64,000 bases of DNA, from NCBI RefSeq assembly GCF_005239225.2, contig NC_133300.1, positions 18,341,584 through 18,405,583 of the forward strand, read 5' to 3'. Source of the DNA: Populus alba (Eukaryota; Streptophyta; Magnoliopsida; Malpighiales; Salicaceae). Positions within the stretch are counted from its first letter, which is position 1; every line of letters starts with the position of its first letter. The notes below the pieces were generated by a model that saw only the letters and a list, made by a program, of their open reading frames with translations, was not told the origin of the DNA and did no database searches. A program made the translations under genes and the position numbers. Positions 47,815-58,480 of this stretch are shown one piece after another.

Positions 47815-48959
47815 GGAGTGAACTTTGCATCTGCAGGAACTGGTGCCCTTGTGAAAACTCATCAAGGAAAAGTACATGATCTTATTGATTAAGCCCTTCT
47901 TTTTGTGTGTGTTTTAGCTTAGGCTTCTTGTTCATCAAAACTAAATAGTCTGTAGAATTTGCTTATTGGTGCAAATCCAGCTTTATTAACTTGGTCTGCA
48001 TCTTAATATTGTTCTCATTTGTTCCCATTCATTGAAAAGGTGATAGACCTTAAAACACAATTACGTTATTTTAAGGAAGTGCAGAAGCTACCAAGGCAGA
48101 AATTAAGCGATGAAGAAGCCAAGACATTGTTGTCCTCTGCTCTTTACTTGTTCATCGTTGGAAGCAATGACTACTTTGTACCTTCCACTACAAACCCCAC
48201 TATGCTTCAATCCTACAACAGAAACGAGTTCAACCTGACATCTGGTATCCAAGCGATATGTTAATAACCTAAACATTCTTTCTGTTTTTCAAATCGATCA
48301 TAGTCTATATATGGTTTCGCTTTACTGTTCCAGGAAATATATAAGGAGGGATGAAATTTGGAATTTCAAACTTGGCTGCATTGGGCTGTTTCCCTTTCCT
48401 GAGAGCACTTAAACGAACTAGAACAAGAAGTTCAAGCTGCATGGATGAAGTTACGGTTCTGACATAGCTACACAATAGAGAACTCTCTAAGGTCCTTAAA
48501 AAGCTTGAGAGACAGCTTAATGGATTTTAGTATTTAAATTTTGATTTCCACACTATACATAGTGAAAGAATAAACCATCCCTCCGAATATGGTATGTTTA
48601 TATCTACATGTCAATTCAAAATTTCCTGCTTGTGTTTCTCAAATAAAGAGTCTATCCTAACTGTCAGGTTCAGGGTATGACTTGTTACTAATTCTTCTAT
48701 ACCTATTTTAATTTTGATTGTTGCAACTTGAATGTGAAGATTTTAAGGAGATAAAGTGGCATGTTGTGGCACTGGTCCGTATGGAGGTTCCAAGTGTGGT
48801 CTGAACAAGTTCGAATTATGCGATAATGCGAGTGAATATCTCTTCTTTGATGGAATTCATCCAGCAGATGAGGTTCATAATCAATTTGCAAAGTTGCTGT
48901 GGAGTGGAAATCCTGATGTTGGAGGGCCTCACAATCTCAAAACACTGTTTGAGGAATAG
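47815..48959 (+). pseudogene. GDSL esterase/lipase pseudogene
   Basis: Remnant of a plant SGNH/GDSL hydrolase. Exon-like pieces read GVNFASAGTGALVKTHQGK (47,815-47,868), then after a probable intron VIDLKTQLRYFKEVQKL with VGSNDYF (48,042-48,263). From about 48,336, KFGISNLAALGCFPFLRALK and a CMDEVTVL segment are readable only with frameshifts and stops. Last comes ACCGTGPYGGSKCGLNKFEL, then ENASEYLFFD-like residues and the block V FDGIHPAD with the catalytic Asp and His (48,757-48,959). Block I with the nucleophilic Ser (GDS) was not found upstream. At least one frameshift and several stops mean no full enzyme is made. Confidence 0.85.
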
Positions 48960-51060
48960 CATAAATGATAAAACAAGGTGTACTTTTTTCCAGATGTTGT
49001 ATTAGTTAACCACCCAGAAGCCAAAGAAAACTTGCTTCTCTTTATTCTATTTTGACTTGGAAGAAATGACATTAGAGGTGAGAGCAGAGTTCTGTTCTTG
49101 AGTACAACACTCACAGGAATCAGAAAGATCATATCTTGGTTTAGTAATGCACTAATTTACGATGTATCTGATCAGCTCCTCAAAATTCAAGAACCCTCTA
49201 AAATCTGGTCTTTTTGAAGAGATTCTAGGAGTGGCCCAGACTTGACAATTTTCAACTTTAAAGTCCTGCTCAGAATGATAAGGAAATACTTGACATCTTA
49301 AAGCTTTCTGAAAGAAGAGATGCTTAAAATTATGTTGGATGTGTGGAAACAATTGCTGGACCATAGTGCAATCTACACAGGTATTTCTTCACGTAGAAAA
49401 TTGCACTTATCGATTATGACCTCTTTGAGAGATCACAAGACCAACACCCTACCGACAAGAAACTAAACAACTGGAGTCCTTAAAGGTTTGGTTCAACTTC
49501 ACAAGTTAGAAATTAATGAGTAAGTTCTTTACAACCTAACGCAGAGAAGTCATCGGCATTAGACTCTCTACGACCACATTATAGTAACAATGGACCAAAG
49601 CCAACGACACCTAGATTTATCATCAAATATGAGCAATAAAGTATGATCTACCTGGGTGTCTCATTCCACTGCAGAAAGTACTGCAGTCAGCTACAGACTG
49701 ATTAAAGACATCAAAGGTAGCTGTAGAAGCTCTCTTGTAATGAACCAGCAAATTGTTAAACCTTAATTCTGAAGCGGCATTACAAAAGTTAAATCAAACA
49801 ATATGCTCAAGAACTAGTGATATAGAAGTCTTAGTTCAAGGACTACTAGCATTTAGACCCATAGTTCAAGAGAGTTATGTACCCTTTTGCCTTTAATTTA
49901 TCAGCCTCGTTACATTGGTGGTGTGTCCTTTCTTTTGTATTTTTCTCATGTTCTGTTGGTATGCTCGATTGGTAATGAAGCTGAACTTCTTCCTATTCTT
50001 AGGCTTTGGAAATCAGCCTCAACCTGTCCTCTTTTGAGTTTTGTTTTGGCTTTAGATTTTGTCAGGCATAGGTCTACTAAGCAATGTTGTTGTCATAAAA
50101 TGGTGATTTGAAGTATTTTGTAGGCTAGTCTTGATATGGCTACCTCTTGTGGTCTCAGGCCACTTAGAAGATCTATTGTAATTTTCTCTGTAGTGTCAAT
50201 ATTATCATTGATCCAACAACAAAAGGGACATGTCAATATTATCAATTTATCAAGGTTGGACATTGGCAGCTTGGACTAATCATTGATATCCATGTTAAGG
50301 AAAAGCACAGACGACCAAAGGAATGGGAAGCGATAGAAATATAGTGAAAACTTGAATAAACAGAAAACAAAAACACCAATGCTGAGTAGTCATGGTGGGA
50401 TTTATATGCATACATATATAGATGGAAAGTAGGGAACATACGTTGATATATAACATGCAGCTTCACTGAGAATCCATTCATTTCCAGGATGAATGAAGCA
50501 AATTTCATTAATCAAAGAACCGAGTAGAAGAAAACTGATCCCAATAGCAGCAATTTATCAAGACTTTATAGAATTTTGGAGTAAATTTGTATTTTTTCAG
50601 CAATTTATCTTAGATACGAGGCAGCTGTAAAATTCCAATTCTATTGCCTTTCAATCAATTATATACAAACTGATGCTTTAAGTCAATGATTTCATACACA
50701 GTAGCAGATTAAAAACACACACTGTACGTTCATGTCCATCATCAAAATCCTACTAAGAATAGGTTACTGAGCCTCGACAAATTTTGGGTGCTTCAGAACA
50801 TCAAGCATCACGGTGTTGGAAATTCTGACTAAATTCTACCACAACTAACGATACCCTAAACTCTCTACCTCTTAACTTGAGATGCTCAGGAATTAATCTC
50901 CACATATGGAGCACTAGACAGTTCGATGGCTCAACATACTTTAAATTCATCTTCTTTACCCATCATTCTTGAATATGCAGCTTAACTCGCGAAAGAGGTC
51001 TGCGGCATGCATGCATCCACCTCTCCAGATCCATTAGGTAATGCAGAAGAAAGACATTTA
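48960..51060. other. intergenic DNA, no gene recognised
   Basis: Sequence between the GDSL pseudogene and the receptor kinase 3' end. Short frames at 49,887-50,111 (+) and 50,242-50,508 (-) show no family. The right part (about 50,600-51,073) is probably the 3'UTR and downstream region of the kinase gene. Confidence 0.5.
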
Positions 51061-51073
51061 AGGACATTAGTGC

Positions 51074-53032
51074 TTACCTAAGCGTGTCTCCAGGCTGTAA
51101 TTTTGGTGCACTCAATACTGGTGAGATGCTGAAATTATTGCCATCAGCATGGAACGAAGGGTGCCCAAGAGGCACTGGTCGATCTGGAATCCGTGGAACT
51201 TCAATATCTCCTTCTAGCATTTTCAGAGCATCCAGAATGGTTGGCCTTAGAGCCACCATTATATGAGCACACAAAATCCCAACCAGCACAAACCTTTCCA
51301 TTATCCCCTTCGGATTTGAATTTGGAGAATCACCACCTCTCAACAAAGAAGCATCCAAAGCCCGTTCCACTTTTCCAGCTTTCACCAATGACCAGGCCCA
51401 GTCTGTGATCAATAAAGCACGAGGTGACCCTGAAGAAGACAAATCAAGAGCTTTTCTCCCACTCATTATCTCCAAAACAACCACCCCAAAGCTATAAACA
51501 TCGCTCTTCTCAGTCAGTTGACCATAAAGAGCATATTCGGGTGCTAAGTACCCATGAGTTCCAGCCACTCTTGTAGTAAGATGAGACTGCCCTTCCCTAC
51601 TTTGCTTTGCCAACCCAAAATCGGCAACTCTTGCTCTCATTTCAGCATCTAACAATATATTTGTCCCCTTGATATCTCTATGATATATTCCAGGCTTGAC
51701 TCCATGGTGCAAATAAGCTAATCCCTTTGCCACATCCAAAATTATGTTCTTTCTTTGAGGCCAACTTAACAATTGCTTTTGAATTTGATTATCCGATGAT
51801 GGAAATAAATGGTCATCAAGATTCCCATTTGACATGTAATCATAAACAAGATACCTCTGATTGCCTCTCTCATCAGAATTTACATCATCGTCAATCACAC
51901 AGCACCCTCTGAGTGGCACCAAATTCCTGTGCTTCAAGTTGCTAATAATCTCAACCTCGTTGCAAAACTCTGCATCACCTTGAAAATCAGATTCTATAAC
52001 CCTTTTAATAGCCACCACTGTCCCATCAGATAAAACCCCCTTGTAAACAAAACCAAATCCGCCTCTCCCAATAAAATTCTTCTGCGAGAAATTGTCTGTT
52101 GCCTTCTCAAGATCCTGAATTTTAAACCAAATTGACCCTGTATTCGGCCTCAGTTTAGGCCTAGACCCTTGCTGTTCGTCTAAATCAAAACCAAACCCTG
52201 GATTCTTTTTCCTTCTCCATTTCTTATCATACCAAAGATACAATCCTAACAAACTAGAGATTACTAAAATAGCAACACCAGCACCAGTCAAGCCAAAAAC
52301 AAGAGCAGAATGAGAATTGCTAGCTGAACCAACGGTTGAATTTAATTCCAAACCAAATATACATGAAACAACACCATCACTTTCAGGACCAAACTCGTTA
52401 ACAATACCAGCAGCATAAAGAACAGCAAAGTAAAAACAATCTTGAGCATGAGTTTGATTACCATCAGCAGCCACCAACAACGACTGTACTTTATAACCAG
52501 CTCTAAGACAAGAAGCACAAGCTGTAAGATCAGTAAGATCAGACCGGCAATCTGAATCAAGAGAAGTCGAATTACCGAGTTGACCAACCCAGTCTTGAGA
52601 TGTCTCTATACGGGCACAGATGTTAGGTGATGTAACAAACTGTAAAGGGTTAAAGCAGTGTGAGACAAGATTGTCGGAAAGAGAAAAAGAGCTGAGCTTT
52701 GACTGGTAATCTTGAAGGCAAGAACTAGAGGTAGCTAAGTTTGGAAATTGAAAAAGAGAGGTTTCATTGAGATGTTGAGATAGGGCAACCCCAAAGAGGG
52801 AGAGTAGGGCTTGGCAACATTGGGCCTTGCTTGTGGTGGTGGAATTGTCATTTTGAGCAAGAGGGTTGAAGTTTCGACAAAGAGTTTTGCTCCATGGGAT
52901 TCTTAAGACATAGTTAAGGTCCATAGGGCATATGTTTGAAGTGGAGGTTTCTGCTGCTGCAGAGGTGAGAGGGAGACAGAACGATATTAAGACAAGAAAC
53001 CTTAAGAAATCAAGATTAGTGCTGCCCCCCAT
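51074..53032 (-). CDS. receptor-like kinase with SPARK-type ectodomain (At1g11050-like)
   Basis: Intronless 652-residue plasma-membrane receptor-like kinase. Signal peptide at about residues 1-26. The Cys-rich ectodomain, about 35-230, reads [18 protein letters not shown]...[10 protein letters not shown]...CASCLRAGY and matches the SPARK domain of At1g11050-type kinases. One transmembrane helix lies at about 243-267, followed by a basic stop-transfer KKWRRKK. The kinase domain spans about 320-600 with glycine loop [11 protein letters not shown] (322-332), VAIK lysine 343, HRD 451-453, DFG 471-473 and [10 protein letters not shown] (491-500). All catalytic residues are present and the Arg before the catalytic Asp marks an RD kinase. 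Several NxT/NxS sites lie in the ectodomain. Close relatives include kinases implicated in arbuscular symbiosis (ARK type), but this At1g11050-like subgroup has no role that can be read from sequence. Confidence 0.95.
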   Translation of the reverse strand: MGGSTNLDFLRFLVLISFCLPLTSAAAETSTSNICPMDLNYVLRIPWSKTLCRNFNPLAQNDNSTTTSKAQCCQALLSLFGVALSQHLNETSLFQFPNLATSSSCLQDYQSKLSSFSLSDNLVSHCFNPLQFVTSPNICARIETSQDWVGQLGNSTSLDSDCRSDLTDLTACASCLRAGYKVQSLLVAADGNQTHAQDCFYFAVLYAAGIVNEFGPESDGVVSCIFGLELNSTVGSASNSHSALVFGLTGAGVAILVISSLLGLYLWYDKKWRRKKNPGFGFDLDEQQGSRPKLRPNTGSIWFKIQDLEKATDNFSQKNFIGRGGFGFVYKGVLSDGTVVAIKRVIESDFQGDAEFCNEVEIISNLKHRNLVPLRGCCVIDDDVNSDERGNQRYLVYDYMSNGNLDDHLFPSSDNQIQKQLLSWPQRKNIILDVAKGLAYLHHGVKPGIYHRDIKGTNILLDAEMRARVADFGLAKQSREGQSHLTTRVAGTHGYLAPEYALYGQLTEKSDVYSFGVVVLEIMSGRKALDLSSSGSPRALLITDWAWSLVKAGKVERALDASLLRGGDSPNSNPKGIMERFVLVGILCAHIMVALRPTILDALKMLEGDIEVPRIPDRPVPLGHPSFHADGNNFSISPVLSAPKLQPGDTLR

Positions 53033-53168
53033 GCCAAGCTTTAGATTTTGCTAAGAATAGGGTTGCTTAGGATTTATTGTTATCCTGGCTTATGAGCTCT
53101 GGCTTGAATTGCAGAGAAGAGGAAGAAGAAGGCGAAGAAATCATATGGAAGAAGAGAGGGAAAGTTCT

Positions 53169-53174
53169 GGTCAA
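53169..53174 (-). promoter_or_regulatory. W-box core upstream of the receptor kinase
   Basis: TTGACC on the minus strand about 140 bp upstream of the kinase ATG. A second TTGACC lies on the plus strand at 53,809-53,814. These are WRKY-factor core sites; such short words also occur by chance. Confidence 0.3.
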
Positions 53175-53395
53175 ACACTCACTTCAAGGGTTGCTGCACC
53201 AGGAAGTTCAGTCGGTAAGCACCATTCAAATAAACAAAAAATAATCATCCCAATCAATTTGGATAAAAAAAGTTTGAAAATCTTTTAAGAATAAAAAATT
53301 CCGGTAATTCTTCGGAATAAATTTCAAAATATTCAGGTACCCTAAATTACATGAAATTTATTTGTTTAATTCATTGGTATATAAGTGAATTCTTT

Positions 53396-53543
53396 AAGTG
53401 TTTTTAAAATATTTTTTATTTAAAAATATATTAAAATAATTTTAATTTTTTTGATATCAATACATCTAAATCATTATAAAATACTAAAAAATATTATTTA
53501 ATTTTTTAATACAAATACATTTTAAAAACACACTTTCTTGTTC
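53396..53543. mobile_element. small palindromic TIR element
   Basis: Ends AAGTGTTTTTAAAAT and ATTTTAAAAACACACTT are inverted repeats bounding about 148 bp with an internal GATATCAATACATCTAAATC. Related AT-rich palindromes occur at about 45,655-45,800, 54,166-54,322, 57,372-57,480, 61,262-61,400 and 63,722-63,885. It fits a numerous MITE-like family; the target duplication was not established. Confidence 0.5.
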
Positions 53544-53544
53544 A

Positions 53545-54895
53545 TTCCATTAAATATATCAAACAATTTATTTGGTTTTATAATTATAATTATTTTTTAA
53601 AATATTTTTTTTAGAAATATATAAAAAATTTATTTTTTATTATTTCAAGAAAATTTATTTTTAATATTAAAATATAAAAAATAATCAAAAAATATAATTT
53701 AAATAAAAAAAAATTTTCATTTTTAAATATTTTTCACAACCGTGGCCTTGATTTACAGTTTCAATGCTTGGGAGTGGACTAGACGCGCTCCAAAAGGTGG
53801 GGTTTGCTTTGACCATTGGAACAAATGGTAGCTGGGCATGACATGGACGGAAGCTGGAATGCTTTTAAAAAAGGAAGACTGATTGGCTGAGTTAAGGAAG
53901 TGTCAACACAAATATAAGTTCGCTGACATGGCATTTTTGCAAACCATTGATGAAATCGTGTGGCTCATCTTATCCATGTCGACAAGGTGAAATTCTATTC
54001 TGTCCACTGAAAAGAATATCAAACTACAATATTTATTTATTTATTTCACTAATTTCCATATTTTCCACCACTTTCTTCCCACTTTTATTTGTCCTTCTTA
54101 ATGCTGTTTACGTACATGTTATTGGAAAAGTCTTTCCATTTTTAGTATTGCATTAACTTTTGTTTTTTTATACTTTTTAAAAATATATTTTATTTAAAAA
54201 ATATTAAATTGAACATTTTTAAGTGGTTTCTATTGATTTTGATATAATAATATTAAAAAATATAAATAAAATATTATTTTAATATATTTTCAAACAAAAA
54301 ATATTTCTTTTTATAAAAGAACTTACATCACAATATCAAACACATAAAAGCAAATATCTATATAGCATATTTTAGCCCAATAAACTTTGCTATCTTCTTC
54401 CTATTATAAATTTATATATTTTTTAATTATTAATTCAATACAATAAATTTATTTTTAGAATTATTGAAGAAAAATAGTCAATTCATCAAGATGAAAACAA
54501 AATTTTGAAAAATATAGTTATCAAATTGATATAATTGGAGTTATTAGATTGTTAAGTGAATTGTGCATCACCAAATTAATTTAAATTAATTTTTTTATAA
54601 AAACAATCATTTTATTTTTTTAAAAAAAATCTTGATGTTAACCCTACAAAGCCATCTAAATTAAATTTTAAATCATAAAATTTTCAAATTAATCCAAGAA
54701 ATTGAACCGAATTGAGCCGCTATATTGGAAAGGACTGATTGAAGCCGAGATTATTAACAACTTACGACCTCAATGACAGTGACAAAAGAACCTCCCTTAA
54801 TGACCTCAGTGACAGTGACAATCATGGACCATTCCTCGTCTTTGGGCTGCACGTGACAATTGGCAAGCAACAGTTGCACGCAAGCAGATTTACAG
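53545..54895. other. intergenic DNA, promoter side of the kinase gene
   Basis: AT-rich sequence with another small palindromic element at about 54,166-54,322 and a less AT-rich segment at 53,740-53,990 with no recognised coding. A short direct repeat (TGACCTCARTGACAGTGACA words near 54,764-54,820) is present. Confidence 0.5.
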
Positions 54896-55491
54896 CAAGG
54901 TTGTCAATTCCGGGTTCCGGTACGTATTTTATTTTTTTAATTGAAATGAAATATTTTAGTTTTAAAGTGTTTCGGTATCTAGTTTTGAGATTATATTGTT
55001 CATAATATTTTAAATATAAAGTTAGGTCAATATTATCAAGTGGCTAATAAAATCTGAAACATCCCTTGTTTTACTCCAAATTCCTACAAAGTATAAACAT
55101 GAAAAAACAACATGAATATATACATATATATTAGTGATAAATCTAATTTTAAAAAATTAATATTATTATTAATAAAAAATACTAATAATAATTTTCAACA
55201 TTATTATTAATATCATTGCTATTGAAAATAGTAATGAAAAAGAACTTTTTTATAATCGGGTGGTTTAATTAATGAAATTGAGTAAAGTTCAATTTAATTC
55301 AATGGTTTTTCAAGAGCGGAATGGAACATATGGAATGAAATCGGAACGTTTCGGGTGGAATTTAGCCGAAAAATCGGGAACGGATCGAGATTTAAAATGA
55401 GATAAAATTTGTTCTGTTTTGTTCTATTTTTTGAATTAATATAGAATGTTTCGATCATTCCGGACGAAATAAAATAAAATTGACAACCTTG
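54896..55491. mobile_element. hAT-type MITE, copy 2 (596 bp)
   Basis: Same family as 26,734-27,219. Terminal repeats are CAAGGTTGTCAATTCCG and its inverse (AAAATTGACAACCTTG), with GTTTCGG-type subterminal words inside. It is flanked by a different perfect 8-bp duplication, ATTTACAG (54,888-54,895 and 55,492-55,499). It is longer and more diverged than copy 1 and has no coding capacity. Confidence 0.9.
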
Positions 55492-55662
55492 ATTTACAGG
55501 TCCATGATTCTTTCTTTGGATTCCTCCTCCTGAGCTTGCTTGTCGCTTGTGGAAGATACCTACTAATGGCTATGGACGTCAGACTAGTGTCCTGTTCCAA
55601 CTTAGATGTGCATGCTTATCGCTTGGTTTCAACTGTCGATAAAAAACTATATCCCTTCTGTT

Positions 55663-56030
55663 TTAGTCAGGGACCTCAAGTCTCTTGCGATTGTCCAAAT
55701 AGAGACGTTCAAGCTTGGAAACTCCTCGGAAACTTGCATGTATTGTAGGAGAGTTGTCGCCTCTCGGATTTAATAGTCTTAATGAAGATAGGCAACCGAG
55801 ATCACTGGAAATTGATTCTTCCTCTATATTGCAGTTCCTTGAATCTAATTCGTCACAGAGCATAAACCTGAGAAAGAGTTAGATGGAAAACTCGTGCGAA
55901 CAGGCCCTTGTCCTAGAAATGAAGGTAATAGGGTCATCTTCGAAGATGCTTCCTGTCTTATTGCAGCTCCACTCGCATCAGGCTCATCCAAACATTCTGC
56001 AGGGCCCCATTCCTCGGGGCTGAGCTCGAG
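55663..56030 (-). pseudogene. TNL LRR relic
   Basis: The minus strand can be followed beside the LRR remnant of GFA unit 2. Landmarks are ECLDEPDASGAAIRQ (for AESLEELDISGTTIRR), SNSFSGLCS (for LNSFSGLCS), NCNIEEESISSDLGCLSSLR (for NCSLQEESIPGDFSCLTSLS) and SKLERLYLDNRKRL (for SNLEYLYLDDCKRL). The match needs several frameshifts and stops. It is clearly an old copy of the same TNL family. Confidence 0.75.
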
Positions 56031-56343
56031 TGTAAATAAAAATGGACCCTGCGTTCAATGGAAAAATGAAATTGTCCATTCAAATATGAATGATCAATAC
56101 TCACTGGTCTTTCAGATCAATCCAGAGACACTGGGCGGTTTTCAAACAATACAGCCCTCCATTTATGGCACCTTTTCTCTGTTGTTCCTGGAAGCATCTT
56201 CATGTTTATCAAATGCTTCTTGAGATTTCCTTGTCTGTTTCCTAACCTCAGATGGATCCACATGCCCTCGAGAATCTTTTACAACTTCATCTAAGAACCA
56301 AATCCTTTAGAGAAAAAATGATAATTGAAAAGCCTTGATTCTT

Positions 56344-56574
56344 CTATATTTCTTTCGAGAGTTCCAGCGAAATGGTTTTTCCTTCATCAAGGTCCAGGTC
56401 ATCCCTGAAGACAACAAAGCCTCTTTGATGCAAAGCAGCATATAAATGGTCTTGCGAGTGTCCTTCGCCTCTGAAACTCAAGACATCATAAATCCATCGA
56501 GCTTTCTTCATACAAGGATGAGAAGGAGATGACAAAGAGGCTTGGGTGATCTTGGGAACATGTTCCTGAAACAC
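56344..56574 (-). pseudogene. TIR-domain relic of a TNL gene
   Basis: The frame encodes YDVLSFRGEGHSQDHLYAAL, then HQRGFVVFRDDLDLDEGKTI and SLELSKEI. This is the start of a plant TIR domain (consensus YDVFLSFRGEDTRxxFxxHL, then GIxxFxDDxxLxxGxxI). One Phe of the DVFLSFRGED box is missing and the domain ends after about 60 residues. The LRR relic follows only about 300 bp away with no NB-ARC in between. Confidence 0.8.
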
Positions 56575-56840
56575 AAGCTACCCCCAGTTAACACTATAAA
56601 TCTCGTGCAATTTAGCACATGCTTCACTGTAAGCTTAGTTGACAAGGCAATATGATCCCTTCAATCAAAGGAAAAGGAGAGGGTTTCTTCAGTTTAAGAT
56701 TTTCTTCGTTCTTTAATTTTCTGTTAATTGAGCTCAAAACAATGGTCACCAGCGCATTTATGACTACACAAACAAGAGGGAAAGATCTGGCAATAAGCAG
56801 TGGTTTCATTGGACTGGATGAGTGGGGTGCTAAAGATGTT

Positions 56841-57340
56841 NNNNNNNNNNNNNNNNNNNNNNNNNNNNNNNNNNNNNNNNNNNNNNNNNNNNNNNNNNNN
56901 NNNNNNNNNNNNNNNNNNNNNNNNNNNNNNNNNNNNNNNNNNNNNNNNNNNNNNNNNNNNNNNNNNNNNNNNNNNNNNNNNNNNNNNNNNNNNNNNNNNN
57001 NNNNNNNNNNNNNNNNNNNNNNNNNNNNNNNNNNNNNNNNNNNNNNNNNNNNNNNNNNNNNNNNNNNNNNNNNNNNNNNNNNNNNNNNNNNNNNNNNNNN
57101 NNNNNNNNNNNNNNNNNNNNNNNNNNNNNNNNNNNNNNNNNNNNNNNNNNNNNNNNNNNNNNNNNNNNNNNNNNNNNNNNNNNNNNNNNNNNNNNNNNNN
57201 NNNNNNNNNNNNNNNNNNNNNNNNNNNNNNNNNNNNNNNNNNNNNNNNNNNNNNNNNNNNNNNNNNNNNNNNNNNNNNNNNNNNNNNNNNNNNNNNNNNN
57301 NNNNNNNNNNNNNNNNNNNNNNNNNNNNNNNNNNNNNNNN
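56841..57340. other. assembly gap of 500 N
   Basis: Exactly 500 undetermined bases, probably a placeholder of arbitrary length. It lies upstream (minus strand) of the TIR relic. Any reading frame drawn across it is meaningless. Confidence 1.
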
Positions 57341-58300
57341 CTTTTTAAGGGGGTGTTTATTTTGCGGTTTCATAATTTTTTAAAATAATTTGTTTAAAAA
57401 TAATAATTTTAATGTGTTGATATCAAAAATAATTTTTAAAAAATAATAAAAATATTATTTTTATGTTTTTTCCAAGTAAAAAATAATTGCTATCACACTC
57501 TCAAACATATCTAAATATATATTTGACATTATAACAGCTTTTTATGGTTATGATTTGAAAAAAAATAAAAATAAAACAACATTTTTAGTTGCTGCAGTTA
57601 AGATTAAAACATGTGTTTGGTTAATATAACATATTAAAATTGTTATTAAATAAAAGCAATTAACAAATATTTGGTTAATATTGTTGTTAAAAGTATTGTT
57701 GATGCATTTCATAACATTAAAATTACAATAAAAAATTATAGCAAAACAATATTAAGGTCCTTATTTATAAAATAAAATTAAAAATAAAACATGTAATAAA
57801 TGTACCAATTGCAAAAGTTGGTTCAATTAAGAATCTAAACATTATTATTATTTATACATGTTCCGAAATATAAACTATTTTTATTATCTCATTAAACCAA
57901 TTACAATCTTATCATAAATATCATTCATTTGAGATGGTTTATAATTTACATAATTTTGTGGATGTTTTTTGCAATCTCATTATCTTTTTTACTAATAAAT
58001 GAAATTTGATATTTTGAAAATACGCAAACAAAGCACACGTGTAGCAAGCAGTTTTGCACTAGACATGTCTGATATCCAGTAAACTTGTTATTTAAAAAAA
58101 AATAAAAGAATCTGCTCAAATCAACAGTCTCAAATAACATCAGCTTCTCTGAAATGTAAGAGAGACTGTTTCAGGGAGAAGGTAAAAAGGCAAAATTTCT
58201 CAATCAAATCTTTGCTGTAGCCGCGGCTTATGGATGCAAGAAGGTGGAGCTATTTTTCTCAAGCCATGACTTACCTTCCAAATCTTTTTAAAATGGCTAG
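57341..58300. other. intergenic DNA with small TIR-like sequence
   Basis: Begins after the gap with GGGGGTGTTTATTTTGCGG and a palindromic AT-rich stretch ending near TCACACTCTCAAACA (about 57,500). This could be a MITE cut by the gap. No gene was recognised up to the PPR promoter. Confidence 0.5.
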
Positions 58301-58314
58301 CGCATAAGCCTTTC

Positions 58315-58435
58315 AAGCCCATACACACAGTCTGACCTACCTCACGAAGTACTTTGGGCTTGGGTCTAAAACTCCTAGACCCTCGCCAAGTCCACAAAGC
58401 CATAGGTTTTTCAAGTACAACGCTTTCAGGGTTTA
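58315..58435 (+). promoter_or_regulatory. site II and telo-box elements of the PNM1-like gene
   Basis: Two site II words (TGGGCT as AAGCCCAT at 58,315-58,322 and TTGGGCT at 58,354-58,360) are followed by a telo-box-like AGGGTTTA at 58,428-58,435. The ATG is at 58,481. This pairing is common in promoters of plant genes for mitochondrial, ribosomal and PPR proteins and is bound by TCP factors (site II). Confidence 0.5.
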
Positions 58436-58480
58436 TGATCTGAGCTCCTTCTCCACATTGCTTCTCTCTAGCCCCTCAAA

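Noticed and set aside
56624..57383. Long frames with runs of X
   Set aside because: They cross the 500-N gap.
58200..58403. 67-codon minus-strand frame before the PPR gene
   Set aside because: It overlaps the site II elements of the PPR promoter and shows no family; probably chance.
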